Below, in pieces: positions 54,302 through 64,000 of a DNA stretch of 64,000 nt. The first letter of the stretch is position 1, and each line of letters opens with the position of its first letter. The stretch is from Emydura subglobosa (Eukaryota; Chordata; Testudines; Chelidae), in NCBI GenBank assembly GCA_007922225.1, contig ML680086.1, positions 7,200,065-7,264,064 of the forward strand, read 5' to 3'. The notes below the pieces were generated by a model, which was given only the letters and a program-made list of their open reading frames with translations, ran no database searches and was not told the origin of the DNA. Position numbers and translations under genes: made by a program.

Positions 54302-55663
54302 TTGATGTATGGGTGGTGGTTGCTGAAGTTGTGGTGGAAATCCCTGAGGGAGTTTAGACTATGAAAATATCATCAGTGTACCTCAGGTAGACTGCTAAGG
54401 CCTCCCCTCAGTTCTTGGTTCACTGACAGAAGCAGAAGTCCAGAGTCCAGACTGTCACAGTAAAAGACAACCCATAGACAGGGGGGCCTGTAATTTTGAT
54501 TCTTTGTTTCTATACCCCTTTAACTAGCTAAGTGATAAGAATATACATAAAAATCATAGGCCTTTACAGGTAGGCCTAAATAGCTATATTTAGGCATGTA
54601 TCATTGGTTTTATGGTACATTTTTCCAGAAATTCCTCCTCAAAGTGGTCTGCGAAGAGGTTGGCATAGTGGGGAGCCATCGTAGAAACCATGGCTGTTCC
54701 CATCACTAGGCAAAAGCATTCACTATGTGTTCTGGTAGCACACTTGGTTGGTACCCGCTACTTATAGAGCGGCATAGTGTGGAATGCTGCTGCTGTTGTG
54801 CATTCAAGTCTCATCTAGAGTTTTAGGGATTTTTGGCTAGGGAGGTTGTGGAAGCTCCATCACTGAAGATTTTCAAAAGGAGGCTGGATAGATGTCTAGC
54901 TTGGAAGGTTTAAGCACAACAAATCCTGCAGCTTGGCAGGGGGTTAGACGGTCCCTGGGCTGGATTCGTGGGGGATGAGGTTGTAGAGTTTCTCTTGGAG
55001 TTGTCTGGAGAAGGATTTGATGATATCAAATTCCTGGATGACTTGTGGTCTAGGGTCTTCTTTGAATTCTTTACAATAGGTTGTAACAGAGTGTTGTCAG
55101 TTGGCCTCATTAATGTAGTCATCATGGTTGAGGACTACGATGGCATGCCCTTTGTCTGCTGGTTTGATCACTATCTGGTGGCTAGATTTCACGGGCTGTA
55201 TAGCTGTCCTCTCAGTGGTGAAGAGATGATGTTGGTGGATGTGATGTTTGTTAAGGATTTCACACTCATTTTGTTTTCTGAAGCAATCAATGTATTGACC
55301 CAGTGTGTGGTTTCATCTGCTGTGGGGTGTCCAGTCAGATGATTCTTTTTGTTTATGACTGTTGGTGGGAACGTGGTAGTTGTGGGTGCTGCCATCATTG
55401 TTGTGAAAAATTCTTCTAGTTGTCCATACATGAGTATGGTATCAGGTCCTGTGGTGGGGCAGAAGTTCAGTCCCTGGCAAAGTACAGATAATTCAGCTTT
55501 GGTGAGGGATAGTTCTGATGAATTGATGATGTTGGGGTGTCAGGTAGTGTCCCAGACTTGAAAAAGAGCTCTGTGTCAGCTCAAAAGCTTGTCTCCTTCA
55601 CCAACAGGAGCTGGCTCAATAAAAGATATTACCTCACCCGGGACCAACACGGCTGCAACCCCA
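53630..55663 (-). mobile_element. Penelope-like element, RT-containing, broken and nested
   Basis: Read on the - strand. The terminus at 55,553-55,663 has AGCTCAAAAGCTTGTCTCC, AATAAAAGATATTACCTC and ACCAACACGGCTGCAACCC (+), matching the Penelope tail-type sequence. RT pieces in order: N-terminal region (55,189-55,431; 54,910-55,125), the MAPHYANLFADHFEEEFL block (about 54,625-54,690), the YTDD box in LRYTDDIF (54,369-54,380) and the post-RT region (54,032-54,301; 53,809-54,018). Last is the Cys cluster CHNNKCKMCRH (53,625-53,879) that precedes the nuclease in this family. No GIY-YIG domain follows below 53,630. Multiple frame breaks. Confidence 0.85.
54829..54962 (+). mobile_element. CR1 3' fragment nested in the Penelope element
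   Basis: GAGGTTGTGGAAGCTCCATC, TTCAAAAGGAGGCTGGATAG and GGGGGTTAGACGGTCCCTGG follow the CR1 3' UTR in + orientation and interrupt the Penelope RT frame between 54,800 and 54,965. A CR1 insertion after the Penelope copy arrived is the simplest history. Confidence 0.65.
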
Positions 55664-55675
55664 ATGCAAACAAAT

Positions 55676-56395
55676 TGAGACCTTCCCAAATTTCTCATGA
55701 AAACCAGGGAGCGCCCACCCCAGAGCAGCCAATAGCCCAGTGGCCAGTGCACTCACCTGGCACGTGGGAGACCCAGATTTCAGTCCTCACCTTGTCTGAT
55801 TTGGAGCAGGGACCTGAACCTCAGTCCCCATATCCCAGGTGAGTGCCCTGACCACCCTCTCTACTGCTGGAGCTGTTCCACTTAGGATAAATAATTAAAT
55901 GTTCAGAAGGCAAGAGACTGACTCCACAGCCCAGGGTTACAGCTCGCACTTGAGATGTGGGAGAGCCTGGTTCACTTTTCCAGAGCAGAAACATAAATCT
56001 GCCACTGCCCAGCTGAGAGCCCTCGCCACTCATCCCCCCGCTGCCAGATCTGGTGACCCAGTATTGTCCTACTCATAATGGTCCCTTGCAGAGTTAACCA
56101 CCAGGCCTCCTAGGGAGTGGAACACTCCCTGGCAGAAATTCACCTCCCCCTACAAACAGACCTTGGTGCAGGGAGCTAAGTGGGAGTCGGAGTGTCTGAA
56201 TTCACAACTCTCCAAACCTGCGGGCGGGCCCAGCCCTCTCACACAGAAGCACAGATCCAATGGCCCCTTGCTTGGCTTGCCCCCAGGGCTCTCTTCAAAC
56301 TAGCCTGTTCTCAGCCACAGTGGGGGATGCAGTAGCTGACCCTAGCCAGACAGCCTCTCTGCCAGGGGCCACTCTGAGATGGGCAGAATAAAAAA
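55676..56395 (+). repeat. 0.72-kb interspersed repeat, copy B
   Basis: Same order and orientation as 28,551-29,285: GAGACCTTCCCAAATTTCTC, AATAGCCCAGTGGCCAGTGC, GATTTGGAGCAGGGACCTGA, GGATAAATAATTAAATGTTC, AGGCAAGAGACTGACTCCAC, through CCAGACAGCCTCTCTGCCAG (about 56,346). Small indels distinguish the copies. Single-base identity is high over most of the length. Confidence 0.72.
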
Positions 56396-56407
56396 TCAAG
56401 GCAAATT

Positions 56408-57090
56408 ATGGAAATGTAGAACTGGAAGGGACTTCAATAGGTCAGCTAGCTCAGTCACCTGCACTGAGACAGGACTAAGTATTATCTAGACCATCCCTGA
56501 CACGTGTTTGTCTAACCTGTTCTTAAAAACCTCCAGTGACAGAGATTCCACAACCTCCCTAGGCAATTTGTTCCAGTGTTTAATTGCCCTTACAGCCAGG
56601 AAGGGTTTCCTAATGTCTAACCTCTTCCTTGCAGCAATTTAAACTCATTACTTCTTGTCTTGTCTGCAGCTGATAAGGAGAATAATTTACCACCCTCCTC
56701 TTTATAACGTACCTCATTTATAACAACCCCAAGTTTTTCACTATTTCCTCAGAGGTCGCGTTTTCTAGAGCGATCATCATTTTTATTGCTCTCCTCTGGA
56801 CTTTTTCCAGTTTGTCCACATCTTTTCTAAGGTGTGGTGCCCAGAACTGGATGCAGTACTCCACTTGTGGCCTTATCAGTGCTGAGTAGAGTGGAAGAAT
56901 TACTTCTTCTATCCTGCTTATAACATTCCTGCTAATACATCCCAAAAAGGATGTTTGCTTTTTTTGCAACAGTATTACATTGTTGATTCATATTTTGTTT
57001 GTTTGTGATCCACTATAACCCCCAGATCCTTTTCTCCTTCCTAGGCAGACATTTCCCATTTTGTATTTGTGCAATTGATTATTCCTTCCC
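56408..57090 (-). mobile_element. CR1 LINE 3' part with RT fragment
   Basis: The 3' UTR at the low-coordinate side (GGAAATGTAGAACTGGAAGG, CATCCCTGACACGTGTTTG) is followed by the RT C-terminal region. Frame 56,718-56,969 encodes LPLYSALIRPQVEYCIQFWA and DVDKLEKVQRRAIKMM. The region around 57,000-57,080 (ATCCACTATAACCCCCAGAT) belongs to the CR1 variant also seen at 11,330. Broken frames. Confidence 0.85.
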
Positions 57091-57266
57091 AAATCAAATC
57101 CCAGTCAAGGACTCACCACACTGAATGGTTTTGGTCATGCAACCTCTACTACAAAGGAAAAGTCGCTGACATCAGATGCTGTTTAGTGATGCCTATGAAA
57201 TGAGCTTTTGGTCTCAAACCAGTCTCTAGTGGACAGGAGTTCCCATCACAAAAAGCCAGTCATCCC

Positions 57267-57402
57267 CAGGGGTGCTAGAACTAGGGGTGCTGGTGGTGTG
57301 GCAACACCCCTGCTCTTGAAGTGGTTTCCATCATATACAGGGTTTACAGCTTGGTTCAATGGCTTTCAGCACCCCCACTATAAAATTGTCCCAATGCCAT
57401 TG
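57267..57402. mobile_element. 136-bp hAT-type MITE with target-site duplication
   Basis: It starts CAGGGGTGCTAGAACTAGGG and ends ATAAAATTGTCCCAATGCCA, with GGGTGCTGG / CAGCACCCCC inside also paired. The flanks are GTCATCCC (57,259-57,266) and GTCATCAT (57,403-57,410), matching at 6 of 8. The right end has diverged from the expected CCAGCACCCCTG. Confidence 0.6.
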
Positions 57403-57889
57403 GTCATCATGGGCATTAATTAGCCCCCCCTTTTAAGCTTCTCAGCAGAGGCCCAGGATTATTAATAACACTGTCATCTTCTAAATACTTAACAAACATT
57501 AACTGATTAATCATTGGAACACTGAATAATTTAACACTGAACCAAACCCGGAGAAGATGAATGCAGCTAAATCACTGCTCAGCACTTCTGGGAATTTCTA
57601 AACGGAAGGCTTATTTTCATTCCAGTATGCGCCTTCTATCTGGCTTTCCTGGACTTCCACGCTTGTCTCTCTTTCCCTTACGGACCACAAGCCAAAGTTC
57701 CTTGTGCATGTATCAATGACGCCACTTCTGCTTTGTCATAGGCTTAGTTTAAGCTGTGCTCACAGGCTAGGAAGCAGCACCATTCCAATATAATCACAAA
57801 AGCAGGGTTCCATGTAGGGTTATAATGGCAGGGTCGGATATAATATGGAATGAGTTTAAAAAATCTCAGCAAGGGTGGTGGATTTTATT

Positions 57890-58235
57890 TTCACAAATTC
57901 AGAGAAGAGAAGGCTGGGATGTGGGGGAGATCCGCTAACAATCTTCAAATATGTAAAAAGTTGTTAGAAAAGGGAGGGCGACCAATTGTTCTCCATATCC
58001 ACAGAACGTTGGACAAGAAGTAATGGGCTTAATCTGAAGCAAGAGATATTTAGGTTAGCTATTAGGAAAAACGTTCAAGGTCAGCTAAACCCTGGATCAG
58101 ATTACCAAGGGAAGTTGTGGAATCCCCAATCATCTTTCCAGGATAATCTAGGTTTACTTGGTCCTGCTTCAGCGCAGAGGGTTGGACTAGCTGACCCCTT
58201 GAGGTCCCTTCCAACCATACATGACTATGATTTTA
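57890..58235 (+). mobile_element. CR1 LINE 3' end fragment
   Basis: In + orientation: the end of the RT (GAGAAGAGAAGGCTGGGATG, CTTCAAATATGTAAAAAGT), then the 3' UTR (GAAGTAATGGGCTTAATCTG, TTAGGTTAGCTATTAGGAAA, GGTTGGACTAGCTGACCCC, TGAGGTCCCTTCCAACC), ending near ATGACTATGATTTTAT. No long open frame. Confidence 0.85.
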
Positions 58236-58456
58236 TATGGTACTTGGCAAACACTTCTGCAGCTAAAATCAGAAGGCAATAATTTAAAGGCATCGGATGT
58301 CAAATGTAGGAGCTTTCAAAAGGGTGCAGCAAATAGCCTTGCCACAGAACCCAGTCCACATTCATTGTACCTCCAGAAGACCTCCTCGGATATTGATGTC
58401 CTAGATCTTGGGCTTTGGGAGTCTCCCTTTTCACTCCGACGCCCTAGCCTGACTAA

Positions 58457-58720
58457 GAGTATGTCTTCACTGATGGCGGCAAATGCACCGCCTTCAGATC
58501 GACCTATCCGGATCGATTGAGTGGTCAGTGAAGACCCACTCAATCGATCTGGAAGTTAACATGTTAAAACCACCCCTCAAGTGGCTCAGCACTGTGAAGA
58601 CGCCCTGTAGAAGAGAAGTTATGACATCAACAGGAGTTACGCAAGCTACTCTGCGTAGCTTGCGTAACTCCCGTCAACTGGCACCTAATTTGAAGGTAAG
58701 GTAAGTGTAGACCAGGCCTC
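58457..58720. mobile_element. 264-bp MITE with internal perfect hairpin
   Basis: GAGTATGTCTTCACTG at the left and AGTGTAGACCAGGCCTC at the right are diverged inverted ends. The interior has GATCGATTGAGTGGTCAGTG mirrored by CACTCAATCGATC, and a perfect hairpin at 58,633-58,671. A truncated relative is at 23,419-23,495. Confidence 0.65.
58633..58671. repeat. Perfect 17-bp inverted repeat, 5-nt loop
   Basis: GGAGTTACGCAAGCTAC, loop TCTGC, then GTAGCTTGCGTAACTCC. No mismatch in the stem. It is part of the MITE above. Confidence 0.95.
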
Positions 58721-61700
58721 AGAAAGCGGATTCATGCCCCAATTGTAGAGGGCTCTTTAGCAAGTGCCTCCACACTTCTACAGGGCTCTATTTTGACTAT
58801 TCTTGAATGACGGATTAACCCTACTTAGCCCAGAGCTGTCATTATTACACCATTGGGATTTTGTCAGAAAACACCTGGAAATTATGCAAGAAACTGTCAA
58901 TCAGCTGCTGTAAAGTGGATGGGAAGTTTTTCATAGTTGCAGCAACGCTAAAGTTGGAGACCTTTGCCTGAGATTGGAGACCCATAATCTCTGATGAGAA
59001 ATCGGCTAGGACTTCATTGCTTTCTAGAATGCAAGAGAGAGAGAGAGAGAGAGAAAATGTACTATATTGTATCTCTCCATGCAACCAGAAATGCAAGCTG
59101 ATTTCCTCCCTCATTTCTCCAAAAGATGTAAGAACCAGGTTTCCTCCAGAAGTCACAGTCTCTGCTCTCTAATCTCCCTCAATATTTTCTGTCTCACAAG
59201 ATGCAAAAGCAGCAGCTACTTGGCAGTTTATATTAGACTTCTGTCCTGTAACAGTAATCTGCCAGCTACCTCTTGCAGAAGGGAGAATCTGATGGACTTT
59301 AATTTTTAAAAAATCCCTGCCTGGTCCAGTCCAGAAAGACGTGTGGCCTTTATTAAACCAGCCTGGACATATCTCATCACTCCATAGCAAACTAATAATA
59401 ATGATGCAATGTATCAACCTGCTGTCCAAAGGGCTTGCCGAAATGAATGTCAGGAAGCTAAACCAATAATCTCATTCAAAACACACTGAGGCTGGGGAGA
59501 AATCTCCAGAACATTAAGAGCAGGCATGGGAAAACCTCCAAGATCCAGAAGCTCAGTTCCACAGCTGTGAAAGATGGAATAGCCCTGTTATATCAAACAG
59601 CCCTCCCCCTTGGGGCCCAGGCCGGGCTGCGCCCCACTGTACAGTTAGCAGCATTTTATCAAGTCTGGATTTGTATGTCTCTGCAGAGGAGATACCTGCT
59701 GCCATCTGCCTTTGCCTACCTCCTCCACTCCGGCACGCACGCCATGCCAAGCGAGATGCAGAGTCCTTCGCCCCTACATTACTGATGGGGGACTGGTTGG
59801 TTTTCCCTCTGATCGCTGTTCCAGGTTACACGAGTGGTGAGGTCCTAGTGAACGCATCCCAAATCCACATTCGCAGCTGATCCCTCCTGACTTGCTCCAA
59901 GGCAGCCACAGCAAGAAGCCAAGCCGTGACCCGGCCAAAGAGGCTTGAGTTCCCCTCTCTCATAGTGGCTCCTGGCGAGTGGAGCTGAGGCATGTCAGCA
60001 GGCCCATTTACCCTCCAGCAGCATCCCTGTGCCACCCTCACGCCCACCCAGCAAACCCCATGCACAATATCCTTACCCAGTAGCACCCACATGCCATGCT
60101 CACGCCCACCCAGTGTGAGGGATCACAGGCCTAGAACATGGCCCACGGGTTCCCCAGAAGTGCCCAGACCCCAGCCACCACCCAGCAGCTCACCAGAACT
60201 GTGGGACATGGGGCCAACAAAGCTCCAGATCGCAAAGGACCCTGCCCATGAAGCTGCTGATTGGGGGAGACGTCCAGCCCCACGGATTGGCTGGGAAGCA
60301 ATACTCCTCTACTTAAACCAGAAAGAGGCACAGGAAGTTGTCTGAGCAAGTAGGTGAATCCTTGGCTGGCTGCTGCTACGGACCCTGACTCCTGAGCCCT
60401 GCCTGTTCCTAGTTCCAGTCCTCCTTATCCCAGGCTCCCGTCTGTTTCCGGTCCCTGCTCCCATGCCCTACCTCTGACCCTGGCTCCAGCTCTGACCCTT
60501 GGCTTGGCACCTGACTCTGACCCTGGCTCCGGTACCAGGTTTCTGACTTTAACTATTAGGCATGACCATCCATGCCCTGGTCCCTACAACCACAGCCTCA
60601 CCCTGCCACTCTCATGCCTACCCAACCGCAACCCATGCTATGCTCCCAGCCACCCAACAGTAGCAACTCCATGCCACACCCCCTCACTTAGCAGCAACCC
60701 CCAGGCCATGCTCACATCCGCTCAGCAGCGTCTCCCCAGCCTCAGTGCAATGTGAATGAGCATCAGCACAGCTCATTCCTGTTCCATTCTCTCCTCTGTC
60801 CAAGGCACCAAGCCCATGGAGAAGAGGAAGAATATCCTGAGCGGGTGACCTCTCCCGCAGGCTAGAATGGCTCTCAATATAAGTAGTGAGAGAGAACCAT
60901 TTCCAGGGTGTCTGGAGTCCTGCCGGCCTCAGCAGAAGACCCTGTGCACTGTGCCTCTCTCCCTTGATGCTCCATCTACTCTAGCACTGAGTGTGTTCAT
61001 TGCCAGTTGGCTTAATGATGGGCGTTTGGGGGAGAGCCACCCACGCTGACTGTGCAGCCATCAGTCGCATTTGCAGCCAGTCTGGTTCGCTGGGATGAGA
61101 TAGGCACAGCTGGGGGTGTCCATGTTTCAAGGAGAAATGAAGGCGAATTGGAGCACAGTTTGCAACACAAAGACACCATAGCATGCCCTTTTCTGGGGCA
61201 CAGGCCCAGGGCTGGGGCTCAAACACATTCAGTGCGCTGGCTGCCCGTATAGCTGCAGACCACGTTTACAGGCGGTGCTCGCAGTGAGGAAAGCCCTCCT
61301 GGAGCCTCATCCTGATGGCTATCTGCACTCAGGCACTGCATGCCCATTGGGGCATTGCCATTCTGCCTGCGACAACAGGTGACCAGCCCTGTGCTGCACA
61401 GTTCTTCTCCCACCTCAGGAGAGACCATGGCCCTCATGCCCCATGAAATCTATGTCAGACTTCCTACCTCGCAGATCTGTATAGTTCAGCTTCTTCCTTA
61501 TTCACACAAACCCTGCACCCACCCCTATTTAATTCGCTGACTGAAAAGAGTGTGGTGGCTACTGAGTGTTGTTTGAATTTCACCAAAGAGCCAGCCAGAA
61601 AGGTAGGCTTGGGAGTCGGCACCTTTTATGGAACAAAGAATATTGAAGGTCTTGGTCTTCAGCCCACATGGACCCCTGCTGTCTGCTGAGAATGCAGCCA

Positions 61701-61809
61701 CCAGCTGTCTGCACCCCAGAGGAATAAGACCCACTGTCCTGTCTGTATCTTCAGTGCATGAGGTCACACTGCTGTTGGTGTCTGCAACTGTGAAAGCATC
61801 ATGTATTGA
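58721..61809. other. Non-coding stretch of 3.1 kb
   Basis: A (GA)n tract of 21 bp is at 59,034-59,054. C-rich, CACCCA/CCAGCA-type loose repetition runs from about 60,000 to 60,730. 60,380-60,560 carries CTGACTCC/GACCCTGGCTCC words, inverse to 53,402-53,628. No NECAB3 first exons (calcium-binding loops with DKNDDG-type sequence) were recognised on the - strand. Confidence 0.4.
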
Positions 61810-61925
61810 TAGAATCATATAAATGTCAGGCTGGAAGGGACCTTCAGGGCTCTTCTACCCCAGCCCCCGGTGCTAAGGCAGGATAAAGTGTACCTAGCCC
61901 ACTCCTGAGGGGTGTTTGCTGCTGT
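61810..61925 (-). repeat. CR1 LINE 3' tip
   Basis: TAGAATCATATAAATGTCAGG, CTGGAAGGGACCTTCAGGGC, CAGCCCCCGGTGCTAAGGCA and CACTCCTGAGGGGTGTTTG are the reverse complement of the last 115 bases of a CR1 3' UTR. Confidence 0.8.
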
Positions 61926-61946
61926 GTCACAACAGGGTGAAGACTA

Positions 61947-62247
61947 GGGTCCGTCTACACTGCAAAGAAAGCCCCACAACGTGACTACAGCTGGCCCAGG
62001 GGACTGACTTGGGTTTATGGGGCTCGGGCTTGGAGGCTAAAAATTGCAGCGTAGCTGTTTGGGCTTAAACCTGGGCTCTGAAACTGCATGAGGGGGAGGG
62101 GTTCAGAGCCCGGGCTCCAGCCTGAGCCTCAACACCTACACTGCAATTTTTAGCCCCACAGCCCTGCCCCGTGAGCTCAACCCTATCAATTGGCCTGGGC
62201 TCTGAGACTCAGTGCCGTGGAGTTTTGATTGCAGCGTAGATGTACCC
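61947..62247. mobile_element. 301-bp palindromic MITE, GGGTCCGTCTACACTGC ends
   Basis: GGGTCCGTCTACACTGC at the left and GCAGCGTAGATGTACCC at the right. Inside, GGCTAAAAATTGCAGCGTAG opposes CTACACTGCAATTTTTAGCC, and GGGCTCTGAAAC opposes GTTCAGAGCCCGGGC. The whole element is essentially one large inverted repeat. hAT-derived by its ends. Confidence 0.75.
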
Positions 62248-62380
62248 ACAGTGCCTTCCCTCCACAGCACCATGTTCTGATCTTGTGCTGCCCTAAATGA
62301 ACTCTGGAGTCTTTCACTGCTCTGCAAGCAGATGTGGGTGAATCAGGAGAATTTCATCTTAATTGAGAAACTTTTTCAAC

Positions 62381-62866
62381 AGAGCTAGTCAGAACTTGCC
62401 CTGCGGAAAGTTTTCCCACCAAACATACACTTTTGCTGAAATTGAAATTTTTTTGTGAGGAAGTGTCCATTCTGACCAAAACGTGCGATTTTCCTGCAGG
62501 AAATTTCCAAATATATAAATTTTTGTTTGGGATCAACCTTTAGAAATGAAGCAATTCTTTTTCCATTTTGTTTCAATTTAAAATATGATTTCAAGTTTTA
62601 GGCTTAAAACAGACCTAAACAAAACGATATTTTAAATCAACAAGTTGATTTACAACAAATTTTCATTCAGTTTCAGCTTAAAATGATGTTTTGCTTCCGT
62701 TCTGTGAAAAAAAAAAATTAGTTAAAATTAAACAAACATTTTCATTCTGAATCAGTTTGAAATGTCTCATGGGAGAACAGAAATTTTCCAACCAAAAAGT
62801 TTCCTACCAAGATTTTTCATTTGAAATTTCCCAGGGGAAATATTTTTTGATTTTCCAACCAGCTCT
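62381..62866. mobile_element. 486-bp A/T-rich MITE with AGAGCTRGT ends
   Basis: It starts AGAGCTAGTCAGAACTTG and ends GATTTTCCAACCAGCTCT, which are inverted. Inside, GAAAATTTCC- and GGAAATTT-type words run in opposite sense from the two sides (for example GGAAAGTTTTCCCACC and GAAATTTCCCAGGGGAAA). No coding content; no target-site duplication seen. Confidence 0.55.
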
Positions 62867-62966
62867 CTATTTATCAGAGCCAGAACAAAGTCATCAGAAA
62901 AAGACAAGTTGGAACATGCTAAGAGTTTTATACCTTCAGATCTACTCTAGCTAGCTAAATTCTGAG

Positions 62967-63420
62967 GTAGCCCTCATCCATGGGCACCAGGTCTGTATCA
63001 TTTTTGGTGGTGCCCAATCCCATAATGGGTCCTGGCCAGGGTGCTGGGTCCACGTTACATGGGAGGAGAGGGGCAGGGCTAGGAGGGGGGAGTGGTCTCC
63101 GCACAGCACTGGACCTAGCCCCACCGCAACCCCCACTATAGGCCGGGCCTGCCTCCCTGCCTGCCTGCCTGCCCGCCCCGCGGCATACCTGCTGCTGCAC
63201 TGCAAGTACAGCCGAGCGCGAGCCTGGTGCGCTGCTGGGGGCCGGGAGCAGCTCCTGGCCAGGGCACTGGGCCCACATGGGAGAACGGCCGGGCCACGCT
63301 GGGGGTCTCTGTGCTCTGCCGCCGGCCCCCCAGCACCACAGAAATATTGGTGGAGCCGGGCCCACCATGCTCAATGTTGGTGGAGCCCAGGTGCCACAGG
63401 CCCATATAACTTGCCGCCTA
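62967..63420. repeat. GC-rich repeat with internal duplications
   Basis: GTCCTGGCCAGGGTGCTGGG (about 63,029) and CTCCTGGCCAGGGCACTGGG (63,253) are near-repeats, as are TTGGTGGTGCCCAATCCC, TTGGTGGAGCCGGGCCC and TTGGTGGAGCCCAGGTGCC. A (TGCC)n tract lies at 63,156-63,174. High CpG density. Probably a decayed GC-rich hAT element like 210-1,285. Not a promoter CpG island as far as can be told. Confidence 0.45.
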
Positions 63421-64000
63421 TGCCGTCATCACCAGGAGCAGCAGGTCAAAGGGGAGGGAGGGAGACAAAGGGGAGAGAGAGAGAAAAGGAGAGAAAGAGT
63501 GCACTGGCAGCTGCACAGAAAAAAAGCAAAATACTGCATGAGGGAATCTAAAATATTCCCAGATGTCAGTCCTGTGACCTAAGGGAGTAGAAGAGAGCTA
63601 GCAGTGATGAGACAGGTGTTTGTGGCAGAAGATGTGCAGAGATCATTCCATTATCCAGCCAGATTCTTCCGTCTTGTGTTTAAAAGTTTCCATCATCTCT
63701 CCTTGAACCAAGCTGCCAGTGAAAATGTAACCTGCATGCCTCGGCCCAAAGTCAGAGGGAGGAAAAGCTCTCTCTTCCACGCCCACTGCAACATATTGGA
63801 ATTACTGGCAGGGCTTCTGGGAGCAGAGGCCTCCTGGAACATTGTGCTGAGAAGTGACATGACATAAAGGAAGACTGAAATACATGTATAGCTGAATCTG
63901 CGCATGTTGGACTTAAAGTGAAATTCCATTGATCGTGAGGCCACGTTGATTAAAGACCCAAGTGGCTTCAATTAGGGAGAGAAATGAAGTCCACGCTTGG
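63421..64000. other. Non-coding window end
   Basis: A purine-rich GGGAGAGAGAGAGAAAAGGAG tract is at about 63,471. The open frame + 63,604-63,867 resembles no family I know. Nothing else was recognised. Confidence 0.4.

Overview
This is a piece of a vertebrate nuclear genome. The best fit is a non-avian sauropsid, most likely a turtle. That rests on the repeat mixture: many chicken-repeat-1 (CR1) LINE pieces, a 6.2-kb DIRS tyrosine-recombinase retrotransposon, two Penelope-like elements, a 5S-rRNA-derived SINE, MIR-like SINEs, and many palindromic or hAT-type miniature elements with 'TCTACAC' ends. No L1 or Alu was seen. There are no prokaryotic gene clusters, CRISPR arrays or operons.

Host genes are sparse. 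An intact intronless actin-related gene, ACTL10, lies on the + strand at 17,802-18,920. Two coding exons on the - strand, at 36,461-36,558 and at 37,106-37,131 (a 26-bp microexon), match the second EF-hand region of NECAB3. In human, ACTL10 sits on the opposite strand inside NECAB3, so the two calls support each other: the window is mostly NECAB3 intron. The earlier NECAB3 exons (first EF-hand) and the later ones (coiled coil, C-terminal monooxygenase-like domain) were not found; they are probably outside the window or too diverged to spot by eye. A 98-codon ORF at 21,271-21,567, with a good start context and a polyadenylation signal, is a weak candidate for another small gene.

Layout: 0-10 kb is hAT-type repeats and the 5S-SINE in otherwise blank sequence; 10.7-13.1 kb is a 5'-truncated CR1; 16.4-17.1 kb is a Penelope fragment with a GIY-YIG endonuclease between inverted ends; 17.8-19 kb is ACTL10; 19-36 kb is intron with palindromic repeats, MIRs and a 0.73-kb repeat that recurs at 55.7 kb; 36.4-37.1 kb holds the NECAB3 exons; 43.7-49.9 kb is the DIRS element (gag, RT-RNase H and recombinase all on the - strand, with inverted terminal repeats and an internal complementary region); 51-58 kb is CR1 pieces, a second Penelope element with a nested CR1, and the second copy of the 0.73-kb repeat; 58-64 kb is MITEs and GC-rich repeats.

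No previously undescribed system is evident. The most informative points are the nested ACTL10/NECAB3 arrangement, altered ATPase residues in ACTL10, the well-preserved DIRS circle-junction structure, and several miniature elements with readable termini and target-site duplications. All calls were made by eye; repeat boundaries are approximate unless a target-site duplication is quoted.
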